From: Stenotrophomonas sp. ESTM1D_MKCIP4_1
GTDB lineage: Bacteria; Pseudomonadota; Gammaproteobacteria; Xanthomonadales; Xanthomonadaceae
NCBI RefSeq assembly: GCF_003086895.1
Contig: NZ_CP026004.1
Span: 4,174,684-4,238,683 of the forward strand
Length of the DNA: 64,000 bases
Direction: 5' to 3'
Of the stretch, positions 35,980 to 44,094 are shown piece after piece. The stretch's first letter is position 1. Each line of letters begins with the position of its first letter. The translations under genes and the position numbers were made by a program. The notes beneath the pieces were generated by a model. The model was not told the origin of the DNA and did not search any database. It worked only from the letters and a program-made list of their open reading frames with translations.

Positions 35980-37146
35980 ATGGACGTCACCCTGCTTTCC
36001 GATGTGTCCGCCTGGCAGCGCCGGGGCGGAGCCGATACCGCTACCGAAATCGCCCAGCAGCCGGCGCTGTGGGGAGTCCTTGCGCAGGATCTGTCGCGTG
36101 CCCGCGACCGCGTGCGCGCCTTCCTCGGCGACAGCCTCAACGACCCCAACCAGCGCGTGCTTTTCACCGGCGCCGGCAGCTCCGGCTTCATCGCCGAAAT
36201 GGTGGCCGATGCGATCAACGCGCAGTGGCCGGCCGACGTGCGCGTGGTGCATACCACCAGTCTGCTGACCCACCCGGCGCTGTACCTGCAGCGCGACCGC
36301 CCCACCCTGCTGGTGTCGTTCGGCCGCAGCGGTTCCAGCCCGGAAAGCGTGGCCGCCGTGGACCGCGTGCGCAGTGACGTGGCCGATGCGCGCTTCCTCG
36401 ACATCACCTGCAACGCCGATGGCGAACTGGCCCGCCGTGGTGCCGGCCGCAGCGATACCTGCACCCTGCTTATGCCCTCGGCCAGCTGTGATCGCGCATT
36501 TGCGATGACCAGCAGCCTGACCTGCATGCTGCTGGCCGCACTGACGGTGTTCGACCGCGCGCCGTGGGAAACCCGCATCGCGCGCCTGAAGCAGATCGCC
36601 GCGCTGGGCCGCGAAGGCCTGGCACAGTGGGACGCGCCCGTGGCAGCGCTGGCGCAGCGCCCGTTCAACCGGGTGATCTACCTGGCCAGCGGGCCGCTGG
36701 AAGCACTGGCCCGCGAATGCGCGCTGAAGGTACTGGAACTGACCGCCGGGCGCGTGCTGGCCCTGGCCAACACACCGCTCGGTTTCCGCCACGGCCCCAA
36801 GTCGACCCTGGATGGCGACACCCTGGTGGTCGTGCTGCGCAGCGTGCAGCCCTTGGCACGCCGCTACGAACAGGATCTGCTGGAAGAACTGCGCCGCGAC
36901 GGCGTGGCCGGGCAGGTGCTGGCGATCGGTCCGCATGCGGACATCGGCGCAGACGATGACTACACCCTCAGCGTGCCGTTGATTGAACCGGCGCTTGATG
37001 ATCCCTGGCTGGCACCGGTATGGCTGGGCTTCGCGCAGTTGTTCGCGCTGCAGCGTTCGGCCGCTCTCGGCCTGACCCCGGACAATCCGTTCCCGGACGG
37101 CACCGTCAACCGCGTCGTCCAGGGCGTCACCATCCATCATGGCTGA
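35980..37146 (+). CDS. agaS: Galactosamine-6-phosphate deaminase/isomerase, AgaS-like (tandem SIS domains)
   Basis: 388 residues from ATG 35980, the usual AgaS length; the open frame extends upstream through the operator region but that part is not coding. Two SIS domains: the first with FTGAGSSGFIAEMVAD and VSFGRSGSSPESVA, the second with IYLASGPLEALARECALKV and FRHGPKSTLDGDTLV. AgaS converts galactosamine-6-phosphate to tagatose-6-phosphate and ammonia in the cytoplasm. First gene of the plus-strand operon; it overlaps the kinase gene by 8 bp. A GlmS-like sugar isomerase role is less likely because the glutaminase domain is absent. Confidence 0.88.
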   Translation: MDVTLLSDVSAWQRRGGADTATEIAQQPALWGVLAQDLSRARDRVRAFLGDSLNDPNQRVLFTGAGSSGFIAEMVADAINAQWPADVRVVHTTSLLTHPALYLQRDRPTLLVSFGRSGSSPESVAAVDRVRSDVADARFLDITCNADGELARRGAGRSDTCTLLMPSASCDRAFAMTSSLTCMLLAALTVFDRAPWETRIARLKQIAALGREGLAQWDAPVAALAQRPFNRVIYLASGPLEALARECALKVLELTAGRVLALANTPLGFRHGPKSTLDGDTLVVVLRSVQPLARRYEQDLLEELRRDGVAGQVLAIGPHADIGADDDYTLSVPLIEPALDDPWLAPVWLGFAQLFALQRSAALGLTPDNPFPDGTVNRVVQGVTIHHG

Positions 37147-38077
37147 GCTGATCGCCCACGCCTGCTACGGCATCGACATCGGCGGCACCAAGATCGAGCT
37201 GGTGGCGTGTGATGCGGCGATGCAGGTGACCTGGCGCCGCCGCGTGGCCACGCCACAGGGCGACTACGCCGGCTTCCTGCAGGCCGTGGTGGCGCTGGTG
37301 GACGAGGCCGATGCCGCGCTGGGGCGCAGTGACGCCGCCATCGGCATCGCCCTGCCCGGCGTGCGCGACCGGCGCAGCGGCCGCCAGCTCAGCGCGAATG
37401 TGCCGGCGCTGACCGGCCAGTGCGTGGCGCAGGATCTGCAGGCACGCCTGCAGCGGCCGCTGCATTTCGGCAATGACCTGCAGTGCTTTGCGCTGTCCGA
37501 AGCGCACGGGGGCGCCGCTGATGGCTACCCGAGCATGTTCGGCGCCATCCTTGGCACCGGTGCTGGCGGTGGCTTCTGCCTGCAGGGCCGCCTGCTGACC
37601 GGCTTCAACGGCCTGGCCGGCGAATGGGGCCACTGGAGCGTGCCCGGCCACCTGCTGCAGCGCCATGGCCTGCCCCTGCTGGACTGCGGCTGCGGCCTGC
37701 AGGGCTGCGTGGAGCGCTACGTGTCCGGCAGCGGCGTGGCGATGATCGAACGCCATCTCGGCGGCAGCGCGCGCGATGCCAGCGCCGTGATCGCCCTGGC
37801 CGAGGCCGGCGATGTGCGTGCCCGCCAGGCGCTGGACATCCACCGCGACCTGCTGGGCCACAGCCTGGCCGCGCTGGTGCTGGCGCTGGACCCGCACGTG
37901 ATCGTGCTGGGGGGCGGCCTTTCGCAGCATGGGCCGCTGTACCAGCAGCTTCCTGCCGCCGTGGCCGCGCATCTGTTCCACGGCGCACAGGTACCGCCCA
38001 TCGTGCCGCCGCGTTTCGGCGATGCCGGTGGCGCACGCGGTGCCGCCCTGCTGGCCTGCCAACCCTCGTTTTCCTGA
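37139..38077 (+). CDS. agaK: ROK-family sugar kinase, predicted N-acetylgalactosamine kinase
   Basis: 312 residues, start ATG 37139 overlapping agaS. ROK features: phosphate-binding YGIDIGGTKIELVACD, AIGIALPGVRD, GTGAGGGFCLQGRLL, the His of the zinc site in GEWGHWSVPGH, and the Cys cluster LDCGCGLQGCVERYVSG. The pattern is that of N-acetylhexosamine kinases (NagK type). Between agaS and an agaZ-like gene it most likely phosphorylates GalNAc to GalNAc-6-phosphate with ATP, needed because the locus has an MFS transporter and no phosphotransferase system. GlcNAc could also be a substrate. Confidence 0.85.
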   Translation: MAELIAHACYGIDIGGTKIELVACDAAMQVTWRRRVATPQGDYAGFLQAVVALVDEADAALGRSDAAIGIALPGVRDRRSGRQLSANVPALTGQCVAQDLQARLQRPLHFGNDLQCFALSEAHGGAADGYPSMFGAILGTGAGGGFCLQGRLLTGFNGLAGEWGHWSVPGHLLQRHGLPLLDCGCGLQGCVERYVSGSGVAMIERHLGGSARDASAVIALAEAGDVRARQALDIHRDLLGHSLAALVLALDPHVIVLGGGLSQHGPLYQQLPAAVAAHLFHGAQVPPIVPPRFGDAGGARGAALLACQPSFS

Positions 38078-38094
38078 TCGACCGGAGCCTGACC

Positions 38095-39429
38095 ATGTCC
38101 CCGCTGCAGACCCTGCTTGCCTCCCACCGCGCCGGTGCCAACGTCGGCCTGTACAGCGTCTGCTGCAGCAACGAACAGGTGCTGCGCGCGGCCATGCACG
38201 TGGCGCTGGCGCACGGCACCGTGCTGCTGGTCGAGGCCACCTCCAACCAGGTGGACCAGTTCGGCGGCTACACCGGCATGACCCCGCCGCAGTATCGCGA
38301 CTACGTCGGCACGCTGGCGGATGAAGAAGGCTTTCCGCGTGAGCGGCTGATCCTGGGCGGCGACCACCTTGGCCCCAACGCCTGGCAGAAGCGCCCCGCT
38401 GCCGAGGCGATGACGCACGCGCGTGTGCTGATCGAGGCCTACGTGGCAGCAGGTTTCCACAAGATCCACCTGGACTGCAGCATGTCCTGCGCCGATGATC
38501 CGGTGCCGCTGCCGGATGCCATCGTCGCCGCGCGCTCGGCCGAACTGGCCGACATTGCCGAGCGCACCGCCGCCGAACACCGCCTGCCGCCACCGGTCTA
38601 TGTGATCGGCACCGAAGTACCCGTGCCCGGCGGCGAGGCCTCGCTGGCCGGTGGCCTGCAGGTCACCACGCCCGCCGCTGCCGCACAGACCCTGGCCATC
38701 CACCAGCACGCCTTCGATACGCCGCAGCTGCGCGATGCCTGGCAGCGCGTCATCGCGATGGTGGTGCAGCCGGGTGTGGACTTCGACCACAGCAGCGTGC
38801 ACGAGTACGACCCTGCCGCTGCCAGCGCACTGGCTGACTTCCTCGAAGCGCAGCCGCGCATCGTGTTTGAAGCGCATTCCACCGACTACCAGCGCGAAAG
38901 CGGCCTGCATGCCCTGGTACGCGACCACTTCGCCATTCTCAAGGTGGGCCCGGCGGCGACCTTTGCCTACCGCGAGGCGCTGTTCGCGCTGGCCGCCATT
39001 GAAGCGGCACTGCTGCCGGCCGCGCAGTGCTCGCGCCTGCCGCAGGTGCTGGACGAGGTGATGCAGGCGCAGCCGAAGTACTGGCAGCCGTATTACCAGG
39101 GCGATGCGGCCGAACTTCGCCTGCTGCGCAGTTTCTCCTTCAGCGACCGCTGCCGTTACTACTGGGGCGAGCCGGCATTGCTGCAGGCGGTGCAGACCCT
39201 GTTCGCCAACCTGGAACGGCACGCACCGCCGCTGGTGCTGCTCAGCCAGTATCTGCCCGAGCAGTACCGTGCCGTGCGTGAGGGCCACCTGGCCAATACC
39301 CCCGCCGCGCTGGTGCAGCATCGCATCGGCCAGTGCCTGGGCGAATACGCCCGCGCCTGCAGCGCCAACCAGGCCGGCGACCGCAAGCAGAACGCAAGCC
39401 CGGCTGCCTCCGTTCTTGCGAACGGCTAA
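38095..39429 (+). CDS. agaZ: AgaZ/GatZ/KbaZ-like protein of tagatose phosphate metabolism
   Basis: 444 residues from ATG 38095 with GGAG upstream, 17 bp behind the kinase gene. It matches the GatZ/KbaZ family throughout: GANVGLYSVCCSNEQVL, TVLLVEATSNQVDQFGGYTGM, LGGDHLGPNAWQ, FHKIHLDCSMSCADD, YVIGTEVPVPGGE, FEAHSTDYQ. In enteric bacteria these proteins are non-catalytic or chaperone subunits of tagatose-1,6-bisphosphate aldolase; in other GalNAc loci they have been proposed to act as tagatose-6-phosphate kinase. No aldolase partner (KbaY/GatY) or PfkB-type kinase is seen here, so either role is possible. Confidence 0.86.
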   Translation: MSPLQTLLASHRAGANVGLYSVCCSNEQVLRAAMHVALAHGTVLLVEATSNQVDQFGGYTGMTPPQYRDYVGTLADEEGFPRERLILGGDHLGPNAWQKRPAAEAMTHARVLIEAYVAAGFHKIHLDCSMSCADDPVPLPDAIVAARSAELADIAERTAAEHRLPPPVYVIGTEVPVPGGEASLAGGLQVTTPAAAAQTLAIHQHAFDTPQLRDAWQRVIAMVVQPGVDFDHSSVHEYDPAAASALADFLEAQPRIVFEAHSTDYQRESGLHALVRDHFAILKVGPAATFAYREALFALAAIEAALLPAAQCSRLPQVLDEVMQAQPKYWQPYYQGDAAELRLLRSFSFSDRCRYYWGEPALLQAVQTLFANLERHAPPLVLLSQYLPEQYRAVREGHLANTPAALVQHRIGQCLGEYARACSANQAGDRKQNASPAASVLANG

Positions 39430-39457
39430 TCTCTATCTTTCCTGACGAAACCGAGAG

Positions 39458-40240
39458 ATGGCCATGCGCAACACCCGCTCCCGCCGGCAACAGATCCTGC
39501 AACTGCTGATCGAGCAGGGCGCGGTGCAGGTGGCCGATCTGGTCGAGCGCTACGGCGTGTCGGCGGTCACCATCCGTGCCGACCTGACCCACTTCGAGTC
39601 GCAGGGCCTGGCCACCCGTACCCACGGCGGCGCCACCCTGGTGCGCACGCCGCCGCAGGAACAGGACATCCACGAGAAGGACGCGCTGAACCTGCCCCTG
39701 AAGGAATCCATCGGTACGGCCGCCGCGCGGCTGGTACAGGCCGGCGACAACATCATCATCGACTCCGGCTCGACCACCATGACCCTGGCCCGCCACCTGC
39801 GCGGCCACCGCGACGTGACGGTGATGACCAACGGCCTGAACATCGCCTGGGAACTGGCCAACGCACCCGGCATCAACGTGCTGCTGACCGGCGGCCTGCT
39901 GCGCCAGCAATCGCTTTCGCTGCAGGGCAGCCAGGCCGAGGCCAGCCTCAACTCCTACAGCTTCGACACCCTGTTCCTGGGCGTGGATGGCCTGGATCTG
40001 CAGTTCGGCCTGACCACCCACGACGAAGCCGAAGCCCGCCTCAACCACCGCATGGTCGAACGCGCGCGCCGCATCGTGGTGCTCACCGACGCCTCCAAGT
40101 TCGGCCGCGTCAGCCTGCACCGCATCGCCCGCCTCGACCAGATCCACGCCATCATCACCGACGCCGGCATTGACGATGCGACCCGCGAGGGCCTGCAGCG
40201 GCTGGGCATCGAGGTGATCATCGCCGAGACACCGCCATGA
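39458..40240 (+). CDS. agaR: DeoR-family repressor, AgaR-like
   Basis: 260 residues; ATG 39458 or 39464. The N-terminal DeoR helix-turn-helix reads RSRRQQILQLLIEQGAVQVA...YGVSAVTIRADLTHFESQG, followed by the hallmark LATRTHGGATL. The sugar-phosphate sensor domain has IIIDSGSTTMTLARHL, VTVMTNGLNIAWEL, LTGGLLRQQSLSL and FLGVDGLDLQFGLTT. It probably represses both arms of the locus and is released by a phosphorylated amino sugar or tagatose-6-phosphate. Its likely targets are the CTTTC/GAAAG boxes between the two arms. It lies within the operon and overlaps the next start (ATGA), so it would autoregulate. Confidence 0.87.
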   Translation: MAMRNTRSRRQQILQLLIEQGAVQVADLVERYGVSAVTIRADLTHFESQGLATRTHGGATLVRTPPQEQDIHEKDALNLPLKESIGTAAARLVQAGDNIIIDSGSTTMTLARHLRGHRDVTVMTNGLNIAWELANAPGINVLLTGGLLRQQSLSLQGSQAEASLNSYSFDTLFLGVDGLDLQFGLTTHDEAEARLNHRMVERARRIVVLTDASKFGRVSLHRIARLDQIHAIITDAGIDDATREGLQRLGIEVIIAETPP

Positions 40241-41364
40241 CCGATCTCCGCCGCCTGCACGGCCGCATCCTCACCCCGCTGGGCTGGCGCCGTGGCCAGG
40301 TCCATTTCGATTCGCACATCCGCCAGCTGCAGGTGGATGACCACAGCGGTGCTGATGATCTGCAGCTGCCGGTGATCCTGCCCGGCTTCATCGATCTGCA
40401 CGTGCATGGCGCCGCCGGTGTGGATCTGATGCAGGGGGGCGACGTGGCCCGCACCATCGCCCGCACCCATCTGCGGTTCGGTACCACGACCCTGCTGGCG
40501 ACCACCATGACCGCCGGCCTGGACGAGATCGAACACGCGCTGCAGGGCGTGGCCGCCGCGATGGCCAGCCCCGATACCGAGGCCGCGCGTATTGCCGGCG
40601 TGCATCTTGAAGGCCCTTTCATCAGCCCACAGCGGCTGGGCGCGCAGCCCAACCGCACCATCGAGGCGACGCTGGCGCTGGTGCAGCAACTGCACGCGCT
40701 GGCGCCGATCCGGGTGATGACGCTGGCGCCGGAGATCGGCGAGCACACGGCGCTGATTCCTGCGTTGTCGGCGATGGGCATCCGGGTGCAGCTGGGCCAC
40801 AGCGCCGGCACCTACGAAGAAGGCGTGGCCGCGCTGCAGGCCGGTGCCTCCGGCTTTACCCATCTGTTCAATGGCATGACCGGCGTGGACCACTACCGCC
40901 CGGGTATTGCCGCCGCCGCGCTGGCGCATGCGCAGTACGCGGAAATCATTCCCGACCTGCAGCACATCCATCCCGGTGTGATCCGCTTGGCCGCGCGCGC
41001 GATTCCGCGTCTGTACGCGGTGACCGATGCTACCGCCGCCACCGGCATGCCCGATGGCGAATACGCACTGGGCGAGCAGCGCGTACACAAGTGCGGCGGC
41101 TGCGTGCGCCTGGCCACCGGTTCGCTGGCCGGCAGCGCACTGACCATGGACCAGGCACTGCGCAACCTGGTGCAGGTGGGCCTGGACCTGGCCGATGCCT
41201 CGCAGCGTGTTTCCACATACCCCGCCGACTACCTGGGCCTGGACGATCGCGGCCGCATCGCGCCCGACGCCTGCGCCGACCTGGTGGTACTCGACGCCAG
41301 CCTGCGCCTGCAGCAGGTAGTGGTGGGTGGGCGTGTGGTTGATCTGAACGCCGGAAACGCCTGA
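40237..41364 (+). CDS. agaA: N-acetylgalactosamine/glucosamine-6-phosphate deacetylase
   Basis: 375 residues, start overlapping the agaR stop (ATGA). It is an amidohydrolase of the NagA/AgaA group: metal site DLHVHGAAGVD, GVHLEGPFISPQRLG, the central QLGHSAGTYEEG, THLFNGMTGVDHY and YAVTDATAATGM with the catalytic Asp, and TGSLAGSALTMDQALRNL. It removes acetate from GalNAc-6-phosphate (and possibly GlcNAc-6-phosphate) to give the substrate for AgaS. The genomic setting favours the galactosamine isomer. Last gene before a SMAG cluster and the transporter gene. Confidence 0.88.
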   Translation: MTDLRRLHGRILTPLGWRRGQVHFDSHIRQLQVDDHSGADDLQLPVILPGFIDLHVHGAAGVDLMQGGDVARTIARTHLRFGTTTLLATTMTAGLDEIEHALQGVAAAMASPDTEAARIAGVHLEGPFISPQRLGAQPNRTIEATLALVQQLHALAPIRVMTLAPEIGEHTALIPALSAMGIRVQLGHSAGTYEEGVAALQAGASGFTHLFNGMTGVDHYRPGIAAAALAHAQYAEIIPDLQHIHPGVIRLAARAIPRLYAVTDATAATGMPDGEYALGEQRVHKCGGCVRLATGSLAGSALTMDQALRNLVQVGLDLADASQRVSTYPADYLGLDDRGRIAPDACADLVVLDASLRLQQVVVGGRVVDLNAGNA

Positions 41365-41376
41365 CGCCCTGCTTTT

Positions 41377-41466
41377 GTAGAGTCGAGCTTGCTCGACTGC
41401 TCTGCCTGGTCAGTCGAGCAAGCTCGACTCTACGGATCGAAGCCAGTCGAGCAAGCTCGACTCTAC
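41377..41466. repeat. SMAG cluster, three palindromes
   Basis: GTAGAGTCGAGCTTGCTCGAC followed by two inverted copies (CAGTCGAGCAAGCTCGAC, each ending CTAC) at 41410-41433 and 41443-41466. It separates the deacetylase gene from the transporter gene in the same operon direction and may modulate read-through. Confidence 0.85.
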
Positions 41467-41507
41467 CAAAGCGATCCGCACCAATACGCCGCACAGGAAA
41501 CCTGTCG

Positions 41508-43286
41508 ATGACTGCACGCACCGCTCCGCGCTGGCCCGTACGCTATCTGCTGTTCATTGGGGGCCTGGGCGGCCTGCTGTACGGCATCGACATCGGCATC
41601 ATCGCCGGCGCCCTGCCCTATCTGGAAGCCACCGCCAGCCAGGCGTGGCACCTCACCAGCCAGCAGCTCGGCTTCGTGGTGGCCGCAGTACTGCTGGGCA
41701 GCGTGCTGTCCTCGCTGTTCGCCGGTTTGGTGGCTGATCTGATCGGCCGCCGCGGCGCCATGCTGCTGGCCGGCGTGCTGTTCACCGCCTCCATCCCGAT
41801 CATGGCGCTGGCCTCGGGCTACACGCCGCTGCTGCTCGGCCGCCTGCTGCAGGGCATCAGCGGCGGCCTGATCGGCGTGGTGGTGCCGCTGTATCTGGCA
41901 GAAGTGCTCAGCCCGGAACGGCGCGGCCGTGGCGCGGCCATGTTCCAGTTGCTGCTGACCATTGGCCTGGTGTTGGCGGCGCTGATCGGCCTGTACCAGG
42001 CCCATGCGGTGGATGCGGCCACCGAAGCGACCCGACACCTGCCCGACGCACAGCAGGCGCAGGCACTGTTTGTGGCCAAGGACCATGCCTGGCGCACCAT
42101 CTTCTGGAGCTGCCTGACGCCGGGCATCGTGTTCTGCGTGGGCCTGTTCTGGCTGTCTGAATCCCCACGCTGGCTGGTACGGCGTGGGCGGCTGGACGAC
42201 GCGCGGCGCAGCCTGCAGCGCGTGCTGGCCGCCGACCAGGTGGAGGCCACGCTGGCCCAGATCCAGGCACCGGATACCCACAGCGCCGACGGCAAGCGTG
42301 AGCCCCTGCTCAGCCGACGCTACGTGAAGCCCTTCCTGCTGGCCTGCGTGGTGCTGGCCTGCACCCAGGCCACCGGCATCAACTCCGTGCTGGCCTATGC
42401 GGTGAACATTCTCAACCAGGCCGGCCTGTCGGGCTCGGTGGCCAACGGCGCCGATGTGGCCATCAAGCTGCTCAATGCGCTGATGACCGTAGCCGCCCTG
42501 CTGCTGGTCGACCGCAAGGGCCGCAAGTTCCTGCTGATGCTGGGCAGTGGTGGCATCTGCGTGGCGCTGCTGGCCGCCGCCACCCTGTTTTTCCAGGCCG
42601 AGCGCGGCCGTGCCGATGTGCAGCCGCAGCTGCAGGCTGCGGTCAGTGGTGATGGCCTGCAGCTCGTGCTGGATGACACGCAGTGGCAGCAGTTGGGTGC
42701 GGGCATCGACCGCGAAGGGCGGCCGCTGCAACTGACCGTGTCCTACGCCTACGGCGATTTCACCAACGTGCGCGCGTTGCGCAGCGACAACCCCGGCGAT
42801 CGCGAACTGCGCATCGAGCGTGCCGGCACCGTGCAGCCGGACAGCGTGATCGGCGCCTTCTTCCGCCACCTGCACCTGAACCCCTTCGCCGACCCGGCCA
42901 GCGCCGCGCAGGCCCCGCTGCGCATTGAACAGGCACGCATCGGCCCGGTGCCGCCACCCGCGCACGGCTGGGCCGTCGCCGCTTGCATCCTCGTATTCGT
43001 GGCCTTCTTCGCAGTCGGCCCCGGCGTGTGCGTGTGGCTGGCGCTGTCGGAACTGATGCCCAACCGCATCCGCTCCAATGGCATGAGCATCGCCCTGCTC
43101 ATCAACCAGTTCGTGTCCACCACCATCGCCGCCCTGTTCCTGCCCACGGTGGGGCACTACGGCTATGCCAGCATGTTCCTTTTCTGGGCCGGCTGCACCT
43201 TCGTGTTCTTCCTGGTGGCCGCGCTGTGGCTGCCGGAAACCAAGGGCAAATCGCTGGAAGAGATCGAAGCGCGCTTCGCCCGGTAG
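41508..43286 (+). CDS. MFS sugar porter with a large extra periplasmic loop, predicted GalNAc transporter
   Basis: 592 residues, start ATG 41508 with AGGAAA upstream. Twelve membrane helices with sugar-porter motifs: ADLIGRRGAMLLAG, LLQGISGGLIGVVVPLYLAE, SESPRWLVRRG, VDRKGRKFLL, PETKGKSLEEIE. Typical members have 450-480 residues; here about 120 residues are inserted between helices 9 and 10 (residues 365-485) and about 30 more between helices 5 and 6, both on the periplasmic side. It probably brings GalNAc released by the periplasmic glycosidases into the cell for the ROK kinase. Separated from the deacetylase by a SMAG cluster. The TAG stop lies at the start of another SMAG element. Confidence 0.85.
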   Translation: MTARTAPRWPVRYLLFIGGLGGLLYGIDIGIIAGALPYLEATASQAWHLTSQQLGFVVAAVLLGSVLSSLFAGLVADLIGRRGAMLLAGVLFTASIPIMALASGYTPLLLGRLLQGISGGLIGVVVPLYLAEVLSPERRGRGAAMFQLLLTIGLVLAALIGLYQAHAVDAATEATRHLPDAQQAQALFVAKDHAWRTIFWSCLTPGIVFCVGLFWLSESPRWLVRRGRLDDARRSLQRVLAADQVEATLAQIQAPDTHSADGKREPLLSRRYVKPFLLACVVLACTQATGINSVLAYAVNILNQAGLSGSVANGADVAIKLLNALMTVAALLLVDRKGRKFLLMLGSGGICVALLAAATLFFQAERGRADVQPQLQAAVSGDGLQLVLDDTQWQQLGAGIDREGRPLQLTVSYAYGDFTNVRALRSDNPGDRELRIERAGTVQPDSVIGAFFRHLHLNPFADPASAAQAPLRIEQARIGPVPPPAHGWAVAACILVFVAFFAVGPGVCVWLALSELMPNRIRSNGMSIALLINQFVSTTIAALFLPTVGHYGYASMFLFWAGCTFVFFLVAALWLPETKGKSLEEIEARFAR

Positions 43287-43394
43287 AGCCGACCGGTAGA
43301 GTCGACTGTTAGTCGACTACGGTCAGTCGACTGGCGCGAAGCGCGGCGTCGCTGGCGGCTGGGCAAAAGGCAGTCGACTGACAGTCGACTCTAC
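43283..43394. repeat. SMAG cluster (GTCGACTGT subfamily) bordered by two stop codons
   Basis: GGTAGAGTCGACTGTTAGTC and inverted ...GACTGACAGTCGACTCTACC elements with a 40-bp spacer. The TAG at 43284-43286 ends the MFS gene on the plus strand, and CTA at 43391-43393 is the stop of the minus-strand micro-lipoprotein. The cluster therefore joins the ends of two convergent genes. Confidence 0.8.
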
Positions 43395-43537
43395 CGGTCG
43401 ACGCGGTCATTCGCCGGTGATGTGATTTTCCGACGCGGTGCATGCTGCCTGCCCGGCGGCGCATCAACGGTTGCGCCCGGCATGCATGCGGTCAAGCCCA
43501 GCGCCGCAGCCAGCAACAACGAAACCGCGCCCCTCAC
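43391..43537 (-). CDS. Putative micro-lipoprotein (48 residues), translationally coupled to the HdeD-like gene
   Basis: A GTG at 43537 overlaps the stop of the HdeD-like gene (GTGA). The product MRGAVSLLLAAALGLTAC is a short lipoprotein signal with lipobox LTAC, followed by a 30-residue Arg/Pro-rich tail ending NDRVDR. The TAG stop is the TAG of a SMAG element. The overlap and perfect lipobox support a real gene; no homolog is recognised. It may instead be a chance frame extension, so confidence is moderate. Confidence 0.5.
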   Translation of the reverse strand: MRGAVSLLLAAALGLTACMPGATVDAPPGRQHAPRRKITSPANDRVDR

Positions 43538-44094
43538 ACCAGCTTCCTCAACTTGAGCGCCACTACGATCTGCAGCACCCCGTACACCAGGCTGCCGATA
43601 CCCATCCACAGCGTGGTCACTGCCACGCCCGCCAGCGGGTTGGCCGCAAACAGCAGGCCCAGCACGATGGCCAGCACACCGCTGAGTATCAGCACCCATT
43701 CGCCGCGGATATGCCGGCGCACGCGCAGAGCGAACACGATGCGATAGATACCCGCCACCAGCAGCCAAGCCGCCAGCAACAGCACCAGCACACTGGCGGT
43801 GGCCAGCGGGTTGATCACCGCCACCGCGCCAAAGCCCAGCGAGGCCACCGCGTACAGCAGCAACCAGCCACGGGGCGCACCACTGCCACCGCTGATGAGC
43901 GCCAGCAGGCTGATGACCCCCTCGGCAATGGCCAGCAGGCCCAGCACCCAGGCCAGCGCAGTGGCTGCGGCCATCGGCCAGCCGATTGCGGTGATGCCGA
44001 AGCCCAGCGCGGCAACGCCGTACAGCAACAGGATCGGCCAGCTGCGGCCAATGGCGGACAACAGCGGTGAGCGGGGCGATTCGGGAGACAGCAT
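43534..44094 (-). CDS. HdeD-family (DUF308) membrane protein
   Basis: 186 residues from ATG 44094 with AAGGAG five bases upstream. Six hydrophobic helices are arranged as three similar pairs with Gly-rich turns: ILLLYGVAALGFGITAIGWP, GWLLLYAVASLGFGAVAVIN and GEWVLILSGVLAIVLGLLFA. This repeat pattern is typical of HdeD-like inner-membrane proteins, some of which contribute to acid or stress resistance. The exact role here is unknown. The stop overlaps a possible micro-lipoprotein gene. Confidence 0.85.
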   Translation of the reverse strand: MLSPESPRSPLLSAIGRSWPILLLYGVAALGFGITAIGWPMAAATALAWVLGLLAIAEGVISLLALISGGSGAPRGWLLLYAVASLGFGAVAVINPLATASVLVLLLAAWLLVAGIYRIVFALRVRRHIRGEWVLILSGVLAIVLGLLFAANPLAGVAVTTLWMGIGSLVYGVLQIVVALKLRKLV

